From contig JAQRMV010000001.1 of NCBI GenBank assembly GCA_028598985.1, forward strand, positions 1 through 49,780: 49,780 bases of DNA, in the 5' to 3' direction. A program made the position numbers and the translations under genes. Below the pieces are notes generated by a model that was not told the DNA's origin, did not search any database, and worked only from the letters and a program-made list of their open reading frames with translations. Positions 37,127 through 47,398 of this stretch are shown here, piece after piece. The first letter of the stretch is position 1, and the number at the start of each line of letters is the position of its first letter. Source of the DNA: Gammaproteobacteria bacterium (GTDB lineage Bacteria > Pseudomonadota > Gammaproteobacteria > Pseudomonadales > Balneatricaceae).

Positions 37127-37241
37127 TAATGCCCTAGTGGTGTTATTACAATGTCATGTATAACTGCTTGATAGCATTGCCTTGTGAGTTATAATGCGAG
37201 TACATAGGCCACTTTTACAACCACTCCCGGTAAGGAATCAG

Positions 37242-38249
37242 GTGATTCAAAACATACTCAATGCATGGTACCGTGGCGCTTGGTGGCTCAATTTATTGCG
37301 CCCCCTAGCTAGCGTGTATTTGTGGTTACGACGTTGGTATTTATCTCGTCAGCCATTACCAGCTAGTAATCCTTTGCCGTTAGTCGTTATCGGTAATATT
37401 ACTATCGGTGGTACGGGGAAAACACCTTTAGTCGTTGCCTTGGTTGCCGCGTTACAAGAAAGGGGCTTGCGCTGTGCCATTATAAGTCGTGGCTATGGCG
37501 GCACTGTAGGCAAAGGCCCGCACTGTGTTAACAACAATGATGACGCTGAATATGTGGGTGATGAACCATTATTATTGAGTCAATTAACCCATGTGCCGGT
37601 GGTAGTGGGCTGGTCGAGAAAGACGAGTATTGCGTGGCTTGCTCAAAAGGGCAATATAGACCTAGTGATTAGCGATGATGGCTTGCAACACAGCGCAATT
37701 AAAGGCGATGTGGAGTGGTGTTTGGTTGATGGCTCCCGTGGCCTAGGAAATGCGTTATGTATTCCTGCAGGCCCCCTTAGGGAGCCTGCAGCAAGACTTA
37801 ATCAAGTAGATCAAGTATTTGTAACGGGGGTTGCTAGTAAATTAGTATTGCAGCAGATTCACCAATTTATCCATCATAAAGGCGTTAGTCATTTGTTACC
37901 TCAGCTGGATCAGTTAAGGAGAGTGGCAGATGATCAGCTAGTGCCATGGCCAGAAGTAGACCGGCCCATCCACGCCATTGCGGCGATTGGTAACCCAGAT
38001 CGTTTTTTCCAAGATTTACGGGCGCGAGGTTATCAAGTGATCGGGCGTGGATATGCAGATCACCATCCGTTTAAACTCGGGGAATTGCCAAATCAAATGC
38101 TCGTGATGACAGCTAAAGATGCGGTAAAGTGTAAGTTATTAGCTCAAAAAAATGAACAGGAAGCAGGTATGCCGTGGCTATACGCCACACAATCACTCAC
38201 TATTGCACCGGCGCAAATAGACGCGCTATTGGCACAATTAGGTTTATAG
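37242..38249 (+). CDS. lpxK: Tetraacyldisaccharide 4'-kinase
   Basis: Phosphorylates the lipid A disaccharide at the 4'-position on the cytoplasmic face of the inner membrane. I prefer the GTG at 37242, because AAGGA lies at 37232-37236 and the resulting 335-aa protein begins like other LpxK (IQNILNAWYRGAWWLNLLRPL). The ATG at 37194 adds 16 residues without a convincing site. An N-terminal membrane anchor is followed by Walker A GNITIGGTGKTP and the LpxK motifs ISRGYGG, VGDEPLLL and VISDDGLQH. Confidence 0.93.
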   Translation: MIQNILNAWYRGAWWLNLLRPLASVYLWLRRWYLSRQPLPASNPLPLVVIGNITIGGTGKTPLVVALVAALQERGLRCAIISRGYGGTVGKGPHCVNNNDDAEYVGDEPLLLSQLTHVPVVVGWSRKTSIAWLAQKGNIDLVISDDGLQHSAIKGDVEWCLVDGSRGLGNALCIPAGPLREPAARLNQVDQVFVTGVASKLVLQQIHQFIHHKGVSHLLPQLDQLRRVADDQLVPWPEVDRPIHAIAAIGNPDRFFQDLRARGYQVIGRGYADHHPFKLGELPNQMLVMTAKDAVKCKLLAQKNEQEAGMPWLYATQSLTIAPAQIDALLAQLGL

Positions 38250-38280
38250 CACGCTATAAATAGACAATATAAGGATTCCC

Positions 38281-38463
38281 ATGGATAAAAAATTATTAGA
38301 AGTGTTGGCCTGCCCAGTGAGCCATGGTCAGCTATTTTACCATCAACAGACCAATGAGCTTTTTTGCCCAGCGAGTGGGTTAGCGTACCCTATCGATGCA
38401 GGTATTCCAGTGTTGTTAGAAGCCCAAGCTAGGCCCCTAACAGAAGCAGAGAAACAAGCTTAA
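38281..38463 (+). CDS. Trm112-family small protein (YcaR-like)
   Basis: 60 aa. LLEVLACPVSHGQL at the start, LFCPASGLAYPIDAGIPVLL at the end. Only two of the four usual zinc-binding cysteines are present, as in other YcaR proteins. Trm112 proteins activate methyltransferases, but the bacterial partner is unclear. Commonly found between lpxK and kdsB, as here. Its TAA overlaps the kdsB ATG (TAATG). Confidence 0.9.
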   Translation: MDKKLLEVLACPVSHGQLFYHQQTNELFCPASGLAYPIDAGIPVLLEAQARPLTEAEKQA

Positions 38464-39242
38464 TGACTTTTTCGGTGATTATTCCGGCGCGTTATCATTC
38501 TAGCCGTTTGCCGGGTAAGCCTTTGCTAGAGCTCCACGGCCAAAGCATGTTGCAGCGAGTTTACCAACAGGCCTGTAAAAGTAATGCGTGTTCAGTGTAT
38601 ATAGCCACCGACCATGATGACATTTTAAACCATGCGCAAAGTTTTTGTGATCAAGTTATTATGACCAGACAAGATCACGCAACGGGCACCGATCGGCTAC
38701 AAGAAGTGGTGCAGCATTTAGCCTTGCCTAGTGATCATATTGTGGTAAATGTACAAGGGGATGAACCGCTCATTCCTCCTAATTTGATTGACCAAGTAGC
38801 AACCAACCTACGGCGGCATTCACACGCTGCTATTGCCACCTTAGCAGAGCCGATTGTTGATGTAGCCCAAGTGTTTGACCCTAACGCGGTTAAACTGGTG
38901 CGTAATGCGGCTAATATGGCTATGTATTTTTCTCGTTCACCGCTACCGTGGGATCGTTCTTGGGGTGATACCAAAACTAAACATATACAAACTGGCGTGT
39001 ATTTGCGCCATATTGGCCTGTATGCGTATCGTGTGGGATTCCTGCATCGCTATGTAACATGGCCACAGGCCAACTATGAAGGTATAGAAAGCCTTGAACA
39101 GCTACGGGCTTTACACCACGGCGAAGCCATTCACGTGGATTTGGCTCCTGAAGGTATGCCTTCTGGCGTGGATACACCAGAAGATTTAGCAAACATGCGT
39201 GACTACCTCGCTTCGATGCCTTCTCTGTCAATGGAAGCTTAA
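38463..39242 (+). CDS. kdsB: 3-deoxy-manno-octulosonate cytidylyltransferase
   Basis: 259 aa. Activates Kdo with CTP for lipopolysaccharide inner-core synthesis. VIIPARYHSSRLPGKPL is the nucleotide-binding N-terminus; ATGTDR, VNVQGDEPLIPP and YFSRSPLPW are the KdsB motifs; GLYAYRVGFLHRYV and EGMPSGVDTPEDL complete the C-terminal part. Translationally coupled on both sides by TAATG overlaps. Confidence 0.96.
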   Translation: MTFSVIIPARYHSSRLPGKPLLELHGQSMLQRVYQQACKSNACSVYIATDHDDILNHAQSFCDQVIMTRQDHATGTDRLQEVVQHLALPSDHIVVNVQGDEPLIPPNLIDQVATNLRRHSHAAIATLAEPIVDVAQVFDPNAVKLVRNAANMAMYFSRSPLPWDRSWGDTKTKHIQTGVYLRHIGLYAYRVGFLHRYVTWPQANYEGIESLEQLRALHHGEAIHVDLAPEGMPSGVDTPEDLANMRDYLASMPSLSMEA

Positions 39243-40285
39243 TGGATCTACAGCAAAACGTTAGCCTTAAATCCTATAACACCTTAGCTATAGACGTAAC
39301 GGCCGCACATTTTTTAGAGATCAAATGCCTTAATGATCTACGCGCAGCAAGGGATTTTTGTCAGCAAAACAACTGCCCTTGGTTGTTGCTAGGAGGCGGC
39401 AGCAATTTGGTGCTAACGGCAAATTTTGATGGCTTGGTGATGTTGATGTGTATGCACCAAGTGACGTGGCCGGAAGATGCTGAGGGCCTATTTACTATTT
39501 CCGCTGAAGCTGGATATGAGTGGGATGCATTAGTTTCAGAATCCGTAAGGCGTGGTGCTAGCGGGCTAGAAAATTTGTCTTTAATTCCAGGTCAAGTAGG
39601 CGCCGCACCGATTCAAAATATTGGCGCCTATGGTGTAGAGGTTAAGCAGTTTTTGGATAGGGTGCAGGTATTCGATTTTGATTCTGGTGATGAATTTGAA
39701 CTTTCAGCCAGTGCCTGTGAGTTAGGCTACAGAGATAGTATATTTAAACGTCATTCATCGTGGATTGTGACTCAAGTCGAGTTGATTTTAGGCCGAGGTA
39801 AACCGCCGCAATTAAATTATGGCGTGGTAGCAGACACCGTGACAAAACTGTCTGGCCAACCTGCAAATAATGCCTCACCACAGCTTGTGCGTGATGCAAT
39901 AATCTACATTAGACGTTCTAAATTGCCAGATCCTATACACATTCCAAATGTAGGTAGTTTTTTTAAGAATCCTGTGATTAATGCTATCCAAAAACAAAAA
40001 TTAATTAAACAATGGCCCGGCCTTGTGGCTTACCCTATGGCAGACAACGGCTTTAAATTAGCGGCTGGGTGGCTGATTGATCAATTGGGTTGGAAGGGTT
40101 TTAAACAGGGTGGTGTAGGGGTACATGACCAGCAAGCATTAGTGTTGATATGTTCTGACACAGCCAATGGTTGGGAAGTGTTGGCTTTGGCGCAACGTAT
40201 TCAAGCCGATGTAGAAAAATATTTTGGTGTTAAATTAGAAGTGGAGCCTCGGCTGTTTGACAACCGAGGCGAATTCAAGCTTTAG
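39242..40285 (+). CDS. murB: UDP-N-acetylenolpyruvoylglucosamine reductase
   Basis: 347 aa, the E. coli-like long (type I) MurB. Reduces UDP-GlcNAc-enolpyruvate to UDP-MurNAc for peptidoglycan. FAD-binding LLGGGSNLVLT, GLENLSLIPGQVGAAPIQNIGAYG (clear in SLIPGQVGAAP) and the active-site ELGYRDSIFK with the proton-donor serine. It ends seven bases from the convergent rne gene, leaving no room for a private terminator. Confidence 0.96.
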   Translation: MDLQQNVSLKSYNTLAIDVTAAHFLEIKCLNDLRAARDFCQQNNCPWLLLGGGSNLVLTANFDGLVMLMCMHQVTWPEDAEGLFTISAEAGYEWDALVSESVRRGASGLENLSLIPGQVGAAPIQNIGAYGVEVKQFLDRVQVFDFDSGDEFELSASACELGYRDSIFKRHSSWIVTQVELILGRGKPPQLNYGVVADTVTKLSGQPANNASPQLVRDAIIYIRRSKLPDPIHIPNVGSFFKNPVINAIQKQKLIKQWPGLVAYPMADNGFKLAAGWLIDQLGWKGFKQGGVGVHDQQALVLICSDTANGWEVLALAQRIQADVEKYFGVKLEVEPRLFDNRGEFKL

Positions 40286-40292
40286 CTAAACC

Positions 40293-42923
40293 TTAGCCTT
40301 TGTTAGCAGATGCTTGTTCTGCTTCGGCTTTCTCGCGGCGGCGTTTTTCACGCGGATCGTTGTGAGCACGTTGGCGAGTTGGGCTTGTCGTCGCTTCCGC
40401 TACGGCCGGCTTTTCTGGTTTTGGTTTTGGCGTTGGCATGGATACCTCAGCTGCCGTTTCAGCAACAGACTCTACAGGAACTTCGGCTTTAGCTTCCGCT
40501 ACAACTAACGTTTCAATGTTGGTTTCTGCCGTTGTTTGAGGCGCTGTTTTTTCGCTGGTTTCAGTGTGAGCTTTTTCTACTTTGGCTTCTTTTGGCTTGC
40601 GCTCACGAGGCTTTCGTTGACGAGGCTTCTTTTCACTGGTGTCTTGGCTAGTTTCAGGCGCTGACACATTGCTTGCTGCGGCTTGAGTAGGCGCTAAATT
40701 GTTTAGCGTTTCGTCTGCTTCAGCAGTAGGAGCTTCCGTAACGGATTTTTCAACTTGTGGCTTAGGATTACTACGTTGTGCAGTGCGATCGCGACGTCGT
40801 TTTTGGTCGCGGGTACGATTAGCTGCAGACTCGTAAGCTTCCTCTGGCACTGCTTGAACGGGTGTAGTTGGTTCAACTTCCTTAGGTTCACGATTCTTGT
40901 TGCGCGTATCCTGGCGGCGGTTGTGACGCTTCTCATCACCGTTGCGGTCATTTCTGCGCTCTTGGTTGCGGCCTTCATGGCGTGTCGTGTTGCGATTGTC
41001 TGACTGACCTTCGACACGAGTATTAGTTCTCTTGTCATCACGTGAGTCATTTCGTGAATCATTGCGACGACTGTCATTCCGACCACGACGGCGATCTTTG
41101 TTTTGGTTACGGTTTTGGTTATTGCGTGCACCGTTACGGGAATCGCGCTGCGGGGTAGACGTTTTAGGTGCTGGTTTAACTGCAACCTTGGCCTTAGGAG
41201 TGCCGGTGATCAAGCGGCCTAAGGCGCGAATAATGCGCCCAGCTAGCCCTTCCGATTTAGCTGCGGCGGCCTTCTTTGAAATGGCTTTGGTAGATTCGCT
41301 AGGGATTGCTTGTGGCGCTGGTTGTGCAGGTTGAATGCTTTGAACAGCTGGCTTTTCCATAGCGATTTGGGCTTTAGCATCAAATTCTTTAGCGTCAAAG
41401 TGATGTTGTACCAAATCTATTTCGTAGCTGGTCTCACCAGCTTGAGCTGCTTCATTGTCGTCACGCAAACGGCTGACTTCAAAGTGAGGCGTATCCATTT
41501 GTGGGTTCGGGATAATAACCACACGAACTCCAACAGATTTTTCTACTTCTAAAATTTCTGCACGCTTCTCGTTTAATAGGTAGGTCGCCATGTTAACGGG
41601 TAGAACCACTCGAATTTCAGCAGAACGATCTTTGCTGGCTTCTTCGTTGATTAAACGAATGATAGACAGAGCAAGTGATGCAACATCACGAATACTGCCT
41701 TGGCCGCTACAACGTGGGCAAACAATACCAGAGGTTTCCCCTAAAGAAGGGCGTAAACGTTGACGAGACATTTCCATTAAACCAAAGCGAGAAATACGAC
41801 CCACTTGAACACGTGCACGGTCTAACTTTAAGCTATCACGTAGTTTGTTTTCTACAGCGCGTTGGTTACGCATGGGTCCCATGTCGATGAAATCAATGAC
41901 CACCAAGCCTCCCATGTCACGTAAACGTAACTGGCGAGCAACTTCTTCTGCTGCTTCAAGGTTGGTATTTAATGCAGTTTCTTCGATGTCGCTGCCCTTT
42001 GTGGCGCGAGCTGAGTTAATGTCGATAGACACTAGAGCTTCGGTGGGATCGATAACAATGGCACCACCAGAAGGAAGTGTTACTTCACGCTGGAATGCAG
42101 TTTCAATTTGCGATTCAATTTGGAAGCGGTTAAACAAAGGGATTTCTTGGTCATAGAACTTAATTTTGTTCTCATAACTTGGCATCACTTGTTGTACAAA
42201 GCTTAATACGTCTTGATAAATCTTAGGCTCGTCGATCAATACTTCACCAATGTCTTGGCGTAAATAGTCGCGCATAGCTCGAATGATAACGTTGCTTTCT
42301 TGGTAAATTAAAAAAGGAGCAGTTTGCTTATTAGACGCAGCAGTAATGGATTCCCACAGCTGTTGTAAATAATCCAGATCCCATTGAATCTCCTCTGCGC
42401 TGCGTCCAATACCTGCAGTACGAACAATAACACCAGATTCAGCAGGCACGGTAAGCTGGTTCATGACTTCACGAAGTTGTGAACGCTCTTCACCTTCAAT
42501 GCGGCGAGAAATTCCGCCAGCACGAGGGTTGTTAGGCATTAGAACCAAGTAGCGTCCAGCAAGACTGATGAATGTAGTTAAGGCGGCACCTTTATTCCCA
42601 CGTTCTTCTTTGTCAACTTGAACAACAATTTCTTGACCTTCTTTAACCAACTCACGAATGCTAGAACGGCCACTTTGTGACGGATCTTTAAAGTATTCGC
42701 GAGATATTTCTTTAAGAGGTAAGAAACCATGACGTTCAGAGCCATAGTCAACAAACGCAGCTTCTAAGCTGGGTTCAACACGGGTAATACGGCCACGGTA
42801 TATGTTGGCCTTTTTTTGTTCACGAGCACCAGATTCAATATCTAGGTCGTACATGCGCTGGCCATCGACCAGTGCCACGCGCAACTCTTCAGAGTGAGTT
42901 GCATTAATGAGCATTCTTTTCAT
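40293..42923 (-). CDS. rne: Ribonuclease E
   Basis: 876 aa from the ATG at 42923 ([22 protein letters not shown], the same start as E. coli); an in-frame start 24 bases further up is unlikely. Order: RNase H-like and S1 domains ([24 protein letters not shown]), 5-prime sensor, DNase I-like catalytic part with the Asp in [13 protein letters not shown] and the Asp in [10 protein letters not shown], zinc link CPRCSGQGS, then a long disordered tail. The tail has an Arg/Asn/Asp-rich RNA-binding segment (about residues 600-720) and a Pro/Glu/Thr/Ala-rich end with degradosome-scaffold character. Divergent from rluC as in E. coli and Pseudomonas. Confidence 0.96.
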   Translation of the reverse strand: MKRMLINATHSEELRVALVDGQRMYDLDIESGAREQKKANIYRGRITRVEPSLEAAFVDYGSERHGFLPLKEISREYFKDPSQSGRSSIRELVKEGQEIVVQVDKEERGNKGAALTTFISLAGRYLVLMPNNPRAGGISRRIEGEERSQLREVMNQLTVPAESGVIVRTAGIGRSAEEIQWDLDYLQQLWESITAASNKQTAPFLIYQESNVIIRAMRDYLRQDIGEVLIDEPKIYQDVLSFVQQVMPSYENKIKFYDQEIPLFNRFQIESQIETAFQREVTLPSGGAIVIDPTEALVSIDINSARATKGSDIEETALNTNLEAAEEVARQLRLRDMGGLVVIDFIDMGPMRNQRAVENKLRDSLKLDRARVQVGRISRFGLMEMSRQRLRPSLGETSGIVCPRCSGQGSIRDVASLALSIIRLINEEASKDRSAEIRVVLPVNMATYLLNEKRAEILEVEKSVGVRVVIIPNPQMDTPHFEVSRLRDDNEAAQAGETSYEIDLVQHHFDAKEFDAKAQIAMEKPAVQSIQPAQPAPQAIPSESTKAISKKAAAAKSEGLAGRIIRALGRLITGTPKAKVAVKPAPKTSTPQRDSRNGARNNQNRNQNKDRRRGRNDSRRNDSRNDSRDDKRTNTRVEGQSDNRNTTRHEGRNQERRNDRNGDEKRHNRRQDTRNKNREPKEVEPTTPVQAVPEEAYESAANRTRDQKRRRDRTAQRSNPKPQVEKSVTEAPTAEADETLNNLAPTQAAASNVSAPETSQDTSEKKPRQRKPRERKPKEAKVEKAHTETSEKTAPQTTAETNIETLVVAEAKAEVPVESVAETAAEVSMPTPKPKPEKPAVAEATTSPTRQRAHNDPREKRRREKAEAEQASANKG

Positions 42924-43544
42924 GGTTTTCAATGTCTTGAAACCCATTTACCCAACGGCAATTAATATGTTTACGGGTGTACGAGGGCCATAAAACCCTT
43001 ACGGTGAAGGAAACCGCTACCTTCTCGGATAAATACAGGTTGCGTAGTGCAGCACGTATTATGTTACAGGTCTGTTTTATGTGGCAATATCAATCATATA
43101 GGCTAACGTGTAAGTTAACTCACCAGCAGCTCAATTTAACGCTCAAAAGGCTCTGTTTATTCTATTGATTTGGCTATTGCCTTTGTGTGCTTGCTTCAGC
43201 ACTGTATTCGTTGTTCAGACCATTCCATGGGTAGGGCACATCTGCACCTAAACACCAAGCATAAATTAATTCGCCGTAACTGGGTAAAACGGGTGGTTTT
43301 ACGTTATATAACTTGGAAATCCGAGTTACAGCCTATTTTCATTTGGATTTTGCGGTGCGAATAAAACGCTTAATTAATACGGCAAAATCAACAGGCTGGG
43401 TTTGTCAGGCCCCACCTAAAAAATTGGTAACTGAAATGAGCCTTTAATTTTGCCCAATAACTGATTTAGTGTCAGTTTCAGTGGCCGCTATGGTAACATC
43501 CGCACCCTAAACCCGCAATTAATAAAGTCATTAGTTTTTCATTT
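42924..43544. other. Long rne-rluC divergent intergenic region
   Basis: 621 bases without a convincing gene. The rne side presumably holds a long 5-prime leader. A short hairpin on the minus strand (GAAGG/CCTTC arms around 43003-43025) and GGG/CCC pairing near the rne start are visible. In E. coli the rne leader folds into stem-loops through which RNase E controls its own mRNA, so a similar role is plausible but unproven. The small plus-strand open frames here (42977-43168, 43170-43364) lack good ribosome-binding sites and read as non-protein. Confidence 0.5.
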
Positions 43545-44510
43545 ATGCAACAAAAACCAAGTCCGCCGCCCACATTGACCCCAAGCGCTGTTAAATTTGT
43601 CACTATTGATGACGATAGGGCAGGTCAACGGATTGATAATTTCTTAATGACCCAACTTAAGGGTGCGCCTAGGAGCCTTATATACCGCATTGTTAGGAAG
43701 GGTGAAGTGCGTGTAAATAAAGGCCGCATCAAACCAGACTATAAGTTAAAAGATGGCGATATAGTGCGTGTACCTCCAGTTAAGCTCCCAGAAGCCAACG
43801 CTCCGGCATCGGTAAGTAAAGGGCTTGAAAAACAATTACGTGATGCTATTTTATATGAAAGCCAAGGCTTGTTGATCATTAACAAACCCCATGGGTTAGC
43901 CGTTCATGGTGGCAGTGGCATTAACCTAGGGTTGATAGAAAGCCTACGCCAACTTTTCCCCAATGAACGCTCTTTGGAATTGGTGCATCGTTTAGATAGA
44001 GACACGTCGGGTTGTATTATGGTCGCTAAAAAACGATCAACATTGCGTGCCATCCACGCACAGCTACGAGAAGGTGGTATTGATAAGGTGTATCATGCAT
44101 TAGTGATTGGTGGTTGGCCTAAAGGTTGTCAAAAAGTGGATGCCCCTTTGTTAAAGAACGTAGTTCAATCGGGTGAGCGTATGGTTCGTATTGACCCACA
44201 GGGAAAGCGCAGTATTACTCGGTATAGGGTGATAAAGTCGATGGGGCAATATACCTTGGTGGAGGCAAAACCTATCACCGGTAGAACCCATCAAATTCGT
44301 GTGCACTGCCAACATATGGGCCACCCTATAGTGGGAGATCCAAAGTATGGTGTCGATGAAGTTAATCAAAAGCAGCGTCACCTCGGTTTGAATCGATTAT
44401 TTTTGCATGCCGCCCAATTGCGTTTAGTTGACCCAAGTACGGATAAAAAAATTGATGTAAGAGCACCCTTAGACCAGCGCTTACAACAGGCTGTAGATCG
44501 TTTGTCATAA
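43545..44510 (+). CDS. rluC: 23S rRNA pseudouridine synthase C
   Basis: 321 aa. N-terminal S4 RNA-binding domain (GQRIDNFLMTQLKGAPRSLIYRIVRKGEVRVN, clear in GAPRSLIYRIVRKGEV) then the catalytic domain with LINKPHGLAVHGG, HRLDRDTSG (nucleophilic Asp) and TGRTHQIRVHCQHMGHPIVGD (clear in TGRTHQIRVH). RluC modifies three uridines of 23S rRNA (955, 2504, 2580 in E. coli numbering). The S4 domain and position next to rne support RluC over RluD. Confidence 0.94.
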   Translation: MQQKPSPPPTLTPSAVKFVTIDDDRAGQRIDNFLMTQLKGAPRSLIYRIVRKGEVRVNKGRIKPDYKLKDGDIVRVPPVKLPEANAPASVSKGLEKQLRDAILYESQGLLIINKPHGLAVHGGSGINLGLIESLRQLFPNERSLELVHRLDRDTSGCIMVAKKRSTLRAIHAQLREGGIDKVYHALVIGGWPKGCQKVDAPLLKNVVQSGERMVRIDPQGKRSITRYRVIKSMGQYTLVEAKPITGRTHQIRVHCQHMGHPIVGDPKYGVDEVNQKQRHLGLNRLFLHAAQLRLVDPSTDKKIDVRAPLDQRLQQAVDRLS

Positions 44511-44592
44511 CATGCGACTAAAGCCGAGCTGGTGTTATATGATGTCTTTGGTTATGCTCAAAAATAGTTAAATAGTCACCTAGGTTCTGTTT

Positions 44593-46206
44593 ATGTATAA
44601 CTCTGACCTTGGCCAAAATCAGGCCAACTTTCAAACCCTTTCGCCCTTATCACTACTCAAACGAGCTGCGCAGGTTTACCCCACGATAGAAGCTCAAGTT
44701 TACGGTGACTTACGCCGTACCTGGTTGCAAACCTATCAGCGTTGTTGCGCTATGGCACATGCCCTTACAACACACGGCATAAATTTAGGGGACACCGTTT
44801 CTGTGGTGGCTCATAACGGGCCAGAACTTTTTGAATCCCATTACAGTGTACCTATGGCGGGAGGCGTGCTTAATGCGATTAACACCCGCCTTGATGCAGC
44901 AACCATTGGTTTTATTTTGGACCATGCCGAAACGAAAATAATATTTGTAGATCGAGAATTTTCAGAAACAGTGGCCCAAGCGCTTATCCTATGTAAGGCG
45001 AAACCGCTCGTGGTGGATATTGATGACCCAACCTTTAACGGTGGACGTTTAATTGGCACATTTTCCTATGAACAACTTATTCAGGAAGGTGATGAAAATC
45101 ATCCATGGAAAATGCCTGCAGATGAATGGCAAGCCATTAGTCTAAACTATACGTCAGGCACCACGGGTAACCCCAAAGGTGTGGTGTACCATCACCGTGG
45201 TGCATACTTAACCGCAATGAACATGGCCCTTACTTGGGAAATGCCCAAGTACCCAGTTTTTATGACAGTGGTGCCGATGTTCCACTGCAATGGTTGGTGC
45301 TTTACTTGGGCAACTGCGTTATTGGCGGGTACTAATGTATTTATCCGTCATTTAAAACCAGAAATAATGCTGCACCTGATTAAGCAAGAAAAAGTCACTC
45401 ATTTTGGTGGCGCCCCCATTGTTCTCAATATGATAAACAACGCGGATGAAGAACATAAGCAAGGCATTACCCATCAGGTTAAGGTGATGACAGCAGGTGC
45501 CGCACCTCCAGCAGCCGTTATAGAAGCAATGGAAGACTTAGGTTTTGACGTGACCCATGTGTATGGTCTTACGGAAACCTTCGGTGCCTGTGTGATTAGC
45601 GAATGGCAAGAGAAAAAATGGGGAGGTCTTCCTAAATCTGAACAAGCCACTTTAAAATCCCGCCAAGGTGTTAGAGGGCCGGCCCAGGAAGACCACTGTG
45701 TAATGAATACAGTGACTATGACCCCCGTACCTAAAGACGGCGAAACGATAGGTGAAATATGTTTGCGCGGTAACATGGTGATGAAAGGGTATCTAAAAAA
45801 TCCAACTGCCACCACAGAAGCCTTTGAGGGTGGATGGTTCCATTCGGGGGACTTGGCCGTATGGCACGCAGATGGCTACATGGAAATAAAGGACAGAGCT
45901 AAAGACATTATTATTTCTGGAGGAGAAAATATTTCTTCTATAGAAATAGAAGGCGTGCTGTATTCACATTCGGCAATACTAGAAGCAGCCGTAGTCGCAA
46001 GGGCTGATGATAAGTGGGGCGAAACCCCCTGTGCGTTCGTCACTCTAAAACCAGGTGAACAAACTACAGAAGAAGAGTTGATTGTTTATTGCAAGAATAA
46101 TATGGCCCGCTTTAAGGTGCCTAAACATATAGTTTTTGGCCCACTACCTAAGACTGCAACGGGAAAAATACAAAAATATGTATTACGTGAAATGGTGCCA
46201 GCATGA
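44593..46206 (+). CDS. Acyl-CoA ligase (AMP-binding; AlkK/DmdB-like)
   Basis: 537 aa ANL-superfamily ligase making an acyl-CoA through an acyl-adenylate. P-loop YTSGTTGNPKGV, VPMFHCNGWCFTW, the adenylate motif YGLTETFG, hinge GWFHSGDLAVWHADGY with DRAKDIIISGGENIS, and the C-terminal catalytic Lys in KTATGKIQK. The HHRGAYL and FHCNGW wording is typical of the medium-chain AlkK / methylmercaptopropionate-CoA ligase (DmdB) group. With a DmdC-type dehydrogenase downstream, 3-methylmercaptopropionate from DMSP is one candidate substrate; medium- or short-chain fatty acids are the alternative. Confidence 0.88.
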   Translation: MYNSDLGQNQANFQTLSPLSLLKRAAQVYPTIEAQVYGDLRRTWLQTYQRCCAMAHALTTHGINLGDTVSVVAHNGPELFESHYSVPMAGGVLNAINTRLDAATIGFILDHAETKIIFVDREFSETVAQALILCKAKPLVVDIDDPTFNGGRLIGTFSYEQLIQEGDENHPWKMPADEWQAISLNYTSGTTGNPKGVVYHHRGAYLTAMNMALTWEMPKYPVFMTVVPMFHCNGWCFTWATALLAGTNVFIRHLKPEIMLHLIKQEKVTHFGGAPIVLNMINNADEEHKQGITHQVKVMTAGAAPPAAVIEAMEDLGFDVTHVYGLTETFGACVISEWQEKKWGGLPKSEQATLKSRQGVRGPAQEDHCVMNTVTMTPVPKDGETIGEICLRGNMVMKGYLKNPTATTEAFEGGWFHSGDLAVWHADGYMEIKDRAKDIIISGGENISSIEIEGVLYSHSAILEAAVVARADDKWGETPCAFVTLKPGEQTTEEELIVYCKNNMARFKVPKHIVFGPLPKTATGKIQKYVLREMVPA

Positions 46207-46288
46207 ACAAAATCAGGTAAACTTTTCAAATATTATTGAAACCTATAAGGTTGAATAATTTATTATTTTATGGAGATATTTAGACCCT

Positions 46289-47395
46289 ATGGATGATCGT
46301 ATCGATACCGCTACAGTCCACAAAATTGCTAACCAACTCATGTTTTCAGGTGAGAATATAAGTGTGCAAACGATTGCTGATAAAATGCAGATCGAAGCTA
46401 GTGATGAATTGAAATTACAGCTAGAACATTGGTGGGTAGAGCAAGAAAGTCGCGTGGCTTTTCGGCGTAGTATGACCACAAATCACAGACCAGATGTACC
46501 AGAGACAGTGTATCAATCTGTGCAGTTGATTTGGGATAATGCAATTAAGGATGCACGGTTAGAACTTGAATTAGCCATAAAAGGCGATGAAAAAACCACA
46601 GAGTCTGGTGTTGCACTAGAAGATGAGCTCTATTTATCAAAAACACAGTTAGAAGCCCTTGAAGACTCGAACCAACGTTTGCGTGCCCAAGTGAGTGAAG
46701 GCAAGCACGTGGTTAAAAACTTAGAGGCCGAAGGTGCTATGTTGCGTAGCAATTTGCAAGCCATGGAAACCAACGTTACTAGATTACAACACCAAGTGTC
46801 TGAGTCTAAAGCCGAAATGCAACGAGCACAGGGCAGTAGTGATGAAGCTAAAAATCAGCTTGATTCACGTATGAAAGAAGAGGTTGCTCGGCATCAAGAA
46901 CACATCAGTAAAGTAGAAAGTAAAATGAGTTACTATCGCCATCAATTGGACAAGTTACGTGACAGTTGGGGCAAAAAAGAAGCGGCTTTAAATTCGCAAG
47001 TTCAAGACTTGCAAAGTGAGGTGGCTAGAAGCACAGTCACCAGTGACACTCAATTTAGCCAGATTCGAAGCCAAGATGAAGAGTTGCGGAAGTACCGTGG
47101 TGAAATCACCAGCCAATCTCGCCATATGTCTAAATATACCACTCAAGCACTTGCTTCGAACAACCGTGTAAAACGCTTAGAAGATGAACTTCAGCAACGT
47201 GAATTTGATATTAAAGAGTTGAAAAAACGTACCATTGTTGATAAATCGGATACCGCCAGACGCGAAACTGATTTACGTACTTTGTTAAAAGCTAAGGACA
47301 GTGACTATTTTGAAATTAACAACAAATTAAATGATCTTCAACGCACGTTGATCGCGCGCGAAGAAGAAATTAGACGTTTGTCCGCTAAGCTGTAA
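46289..47395 (+). CDS. KfrA-like DNA-binding protein with long coiled coil
   Basis: 368 aa. Residues about 6-60 (ATVHKIANQLMFSGENISVQTIADKM ... LKLQLEHWW, in two blocks) look like the KfrA N-terminal DNA-binding domain. Residues about 110-365 are almost unbroken heptad-rich coiled coil (QLEALEDSNQRLRAQVSE, LRSNLQAMETNVTRLQHQV, and so on), giving an elongated dimer. Plasmid KfrA binds its own promoter and helps plasmid partition or stability; chromosomal relatives are little studied. No partition genes are adjacent. The ATG at 46289 follows GGAG by about 13 bases, a loose site. Convergent with the MaoC gene. Confidence 0.72.
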   Translation: MDDRIDTATVHKIANQLMFSGENISVQTIADKMQIEASDELKLQLEHWWVEQESRVAFRRSMTTNHRPDVPETVYQSVQLIWDNAIKDARLELELAIKGDEKTTESGVALEDELYLSKTQLEALEDSNQRLRAQVSEGKHVVKNLEAEGAMLRSNLQAMETNVTRLQHQVSESKAEMQRAQGSSDEAKNQLDSRMKEEVARHQEHISKVESKMSYYRHQLDKLRDSWGKKEAALNSQVQDLQSEVARSTVTSDTQFSQIRSQDEELRKYRGEITSQSRHMSKYTTQALASNNRVKRLEDELQQREFDIKELKKRTIVDKSDTARRETDLRTLLKAKDSDYFEINNKLNDLQRTLIAREEEIRRLSAKL

Positions 47396-47398
47396 TCC

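Noticed and set aside
40703-41185. 160-aa minus-strand frame inside rne
   Set aside because: It is an out-of-frame shadow of the Arg/Asn-rich RNase E tail; low-complexity repeats there leave other frames open.
42977-43364. Two small plus-strand frames in the rne-rluC gap
   Set aside because: No ribosome-binding site, composition unlike protein, and they fall in a region better explained as the rne leader.
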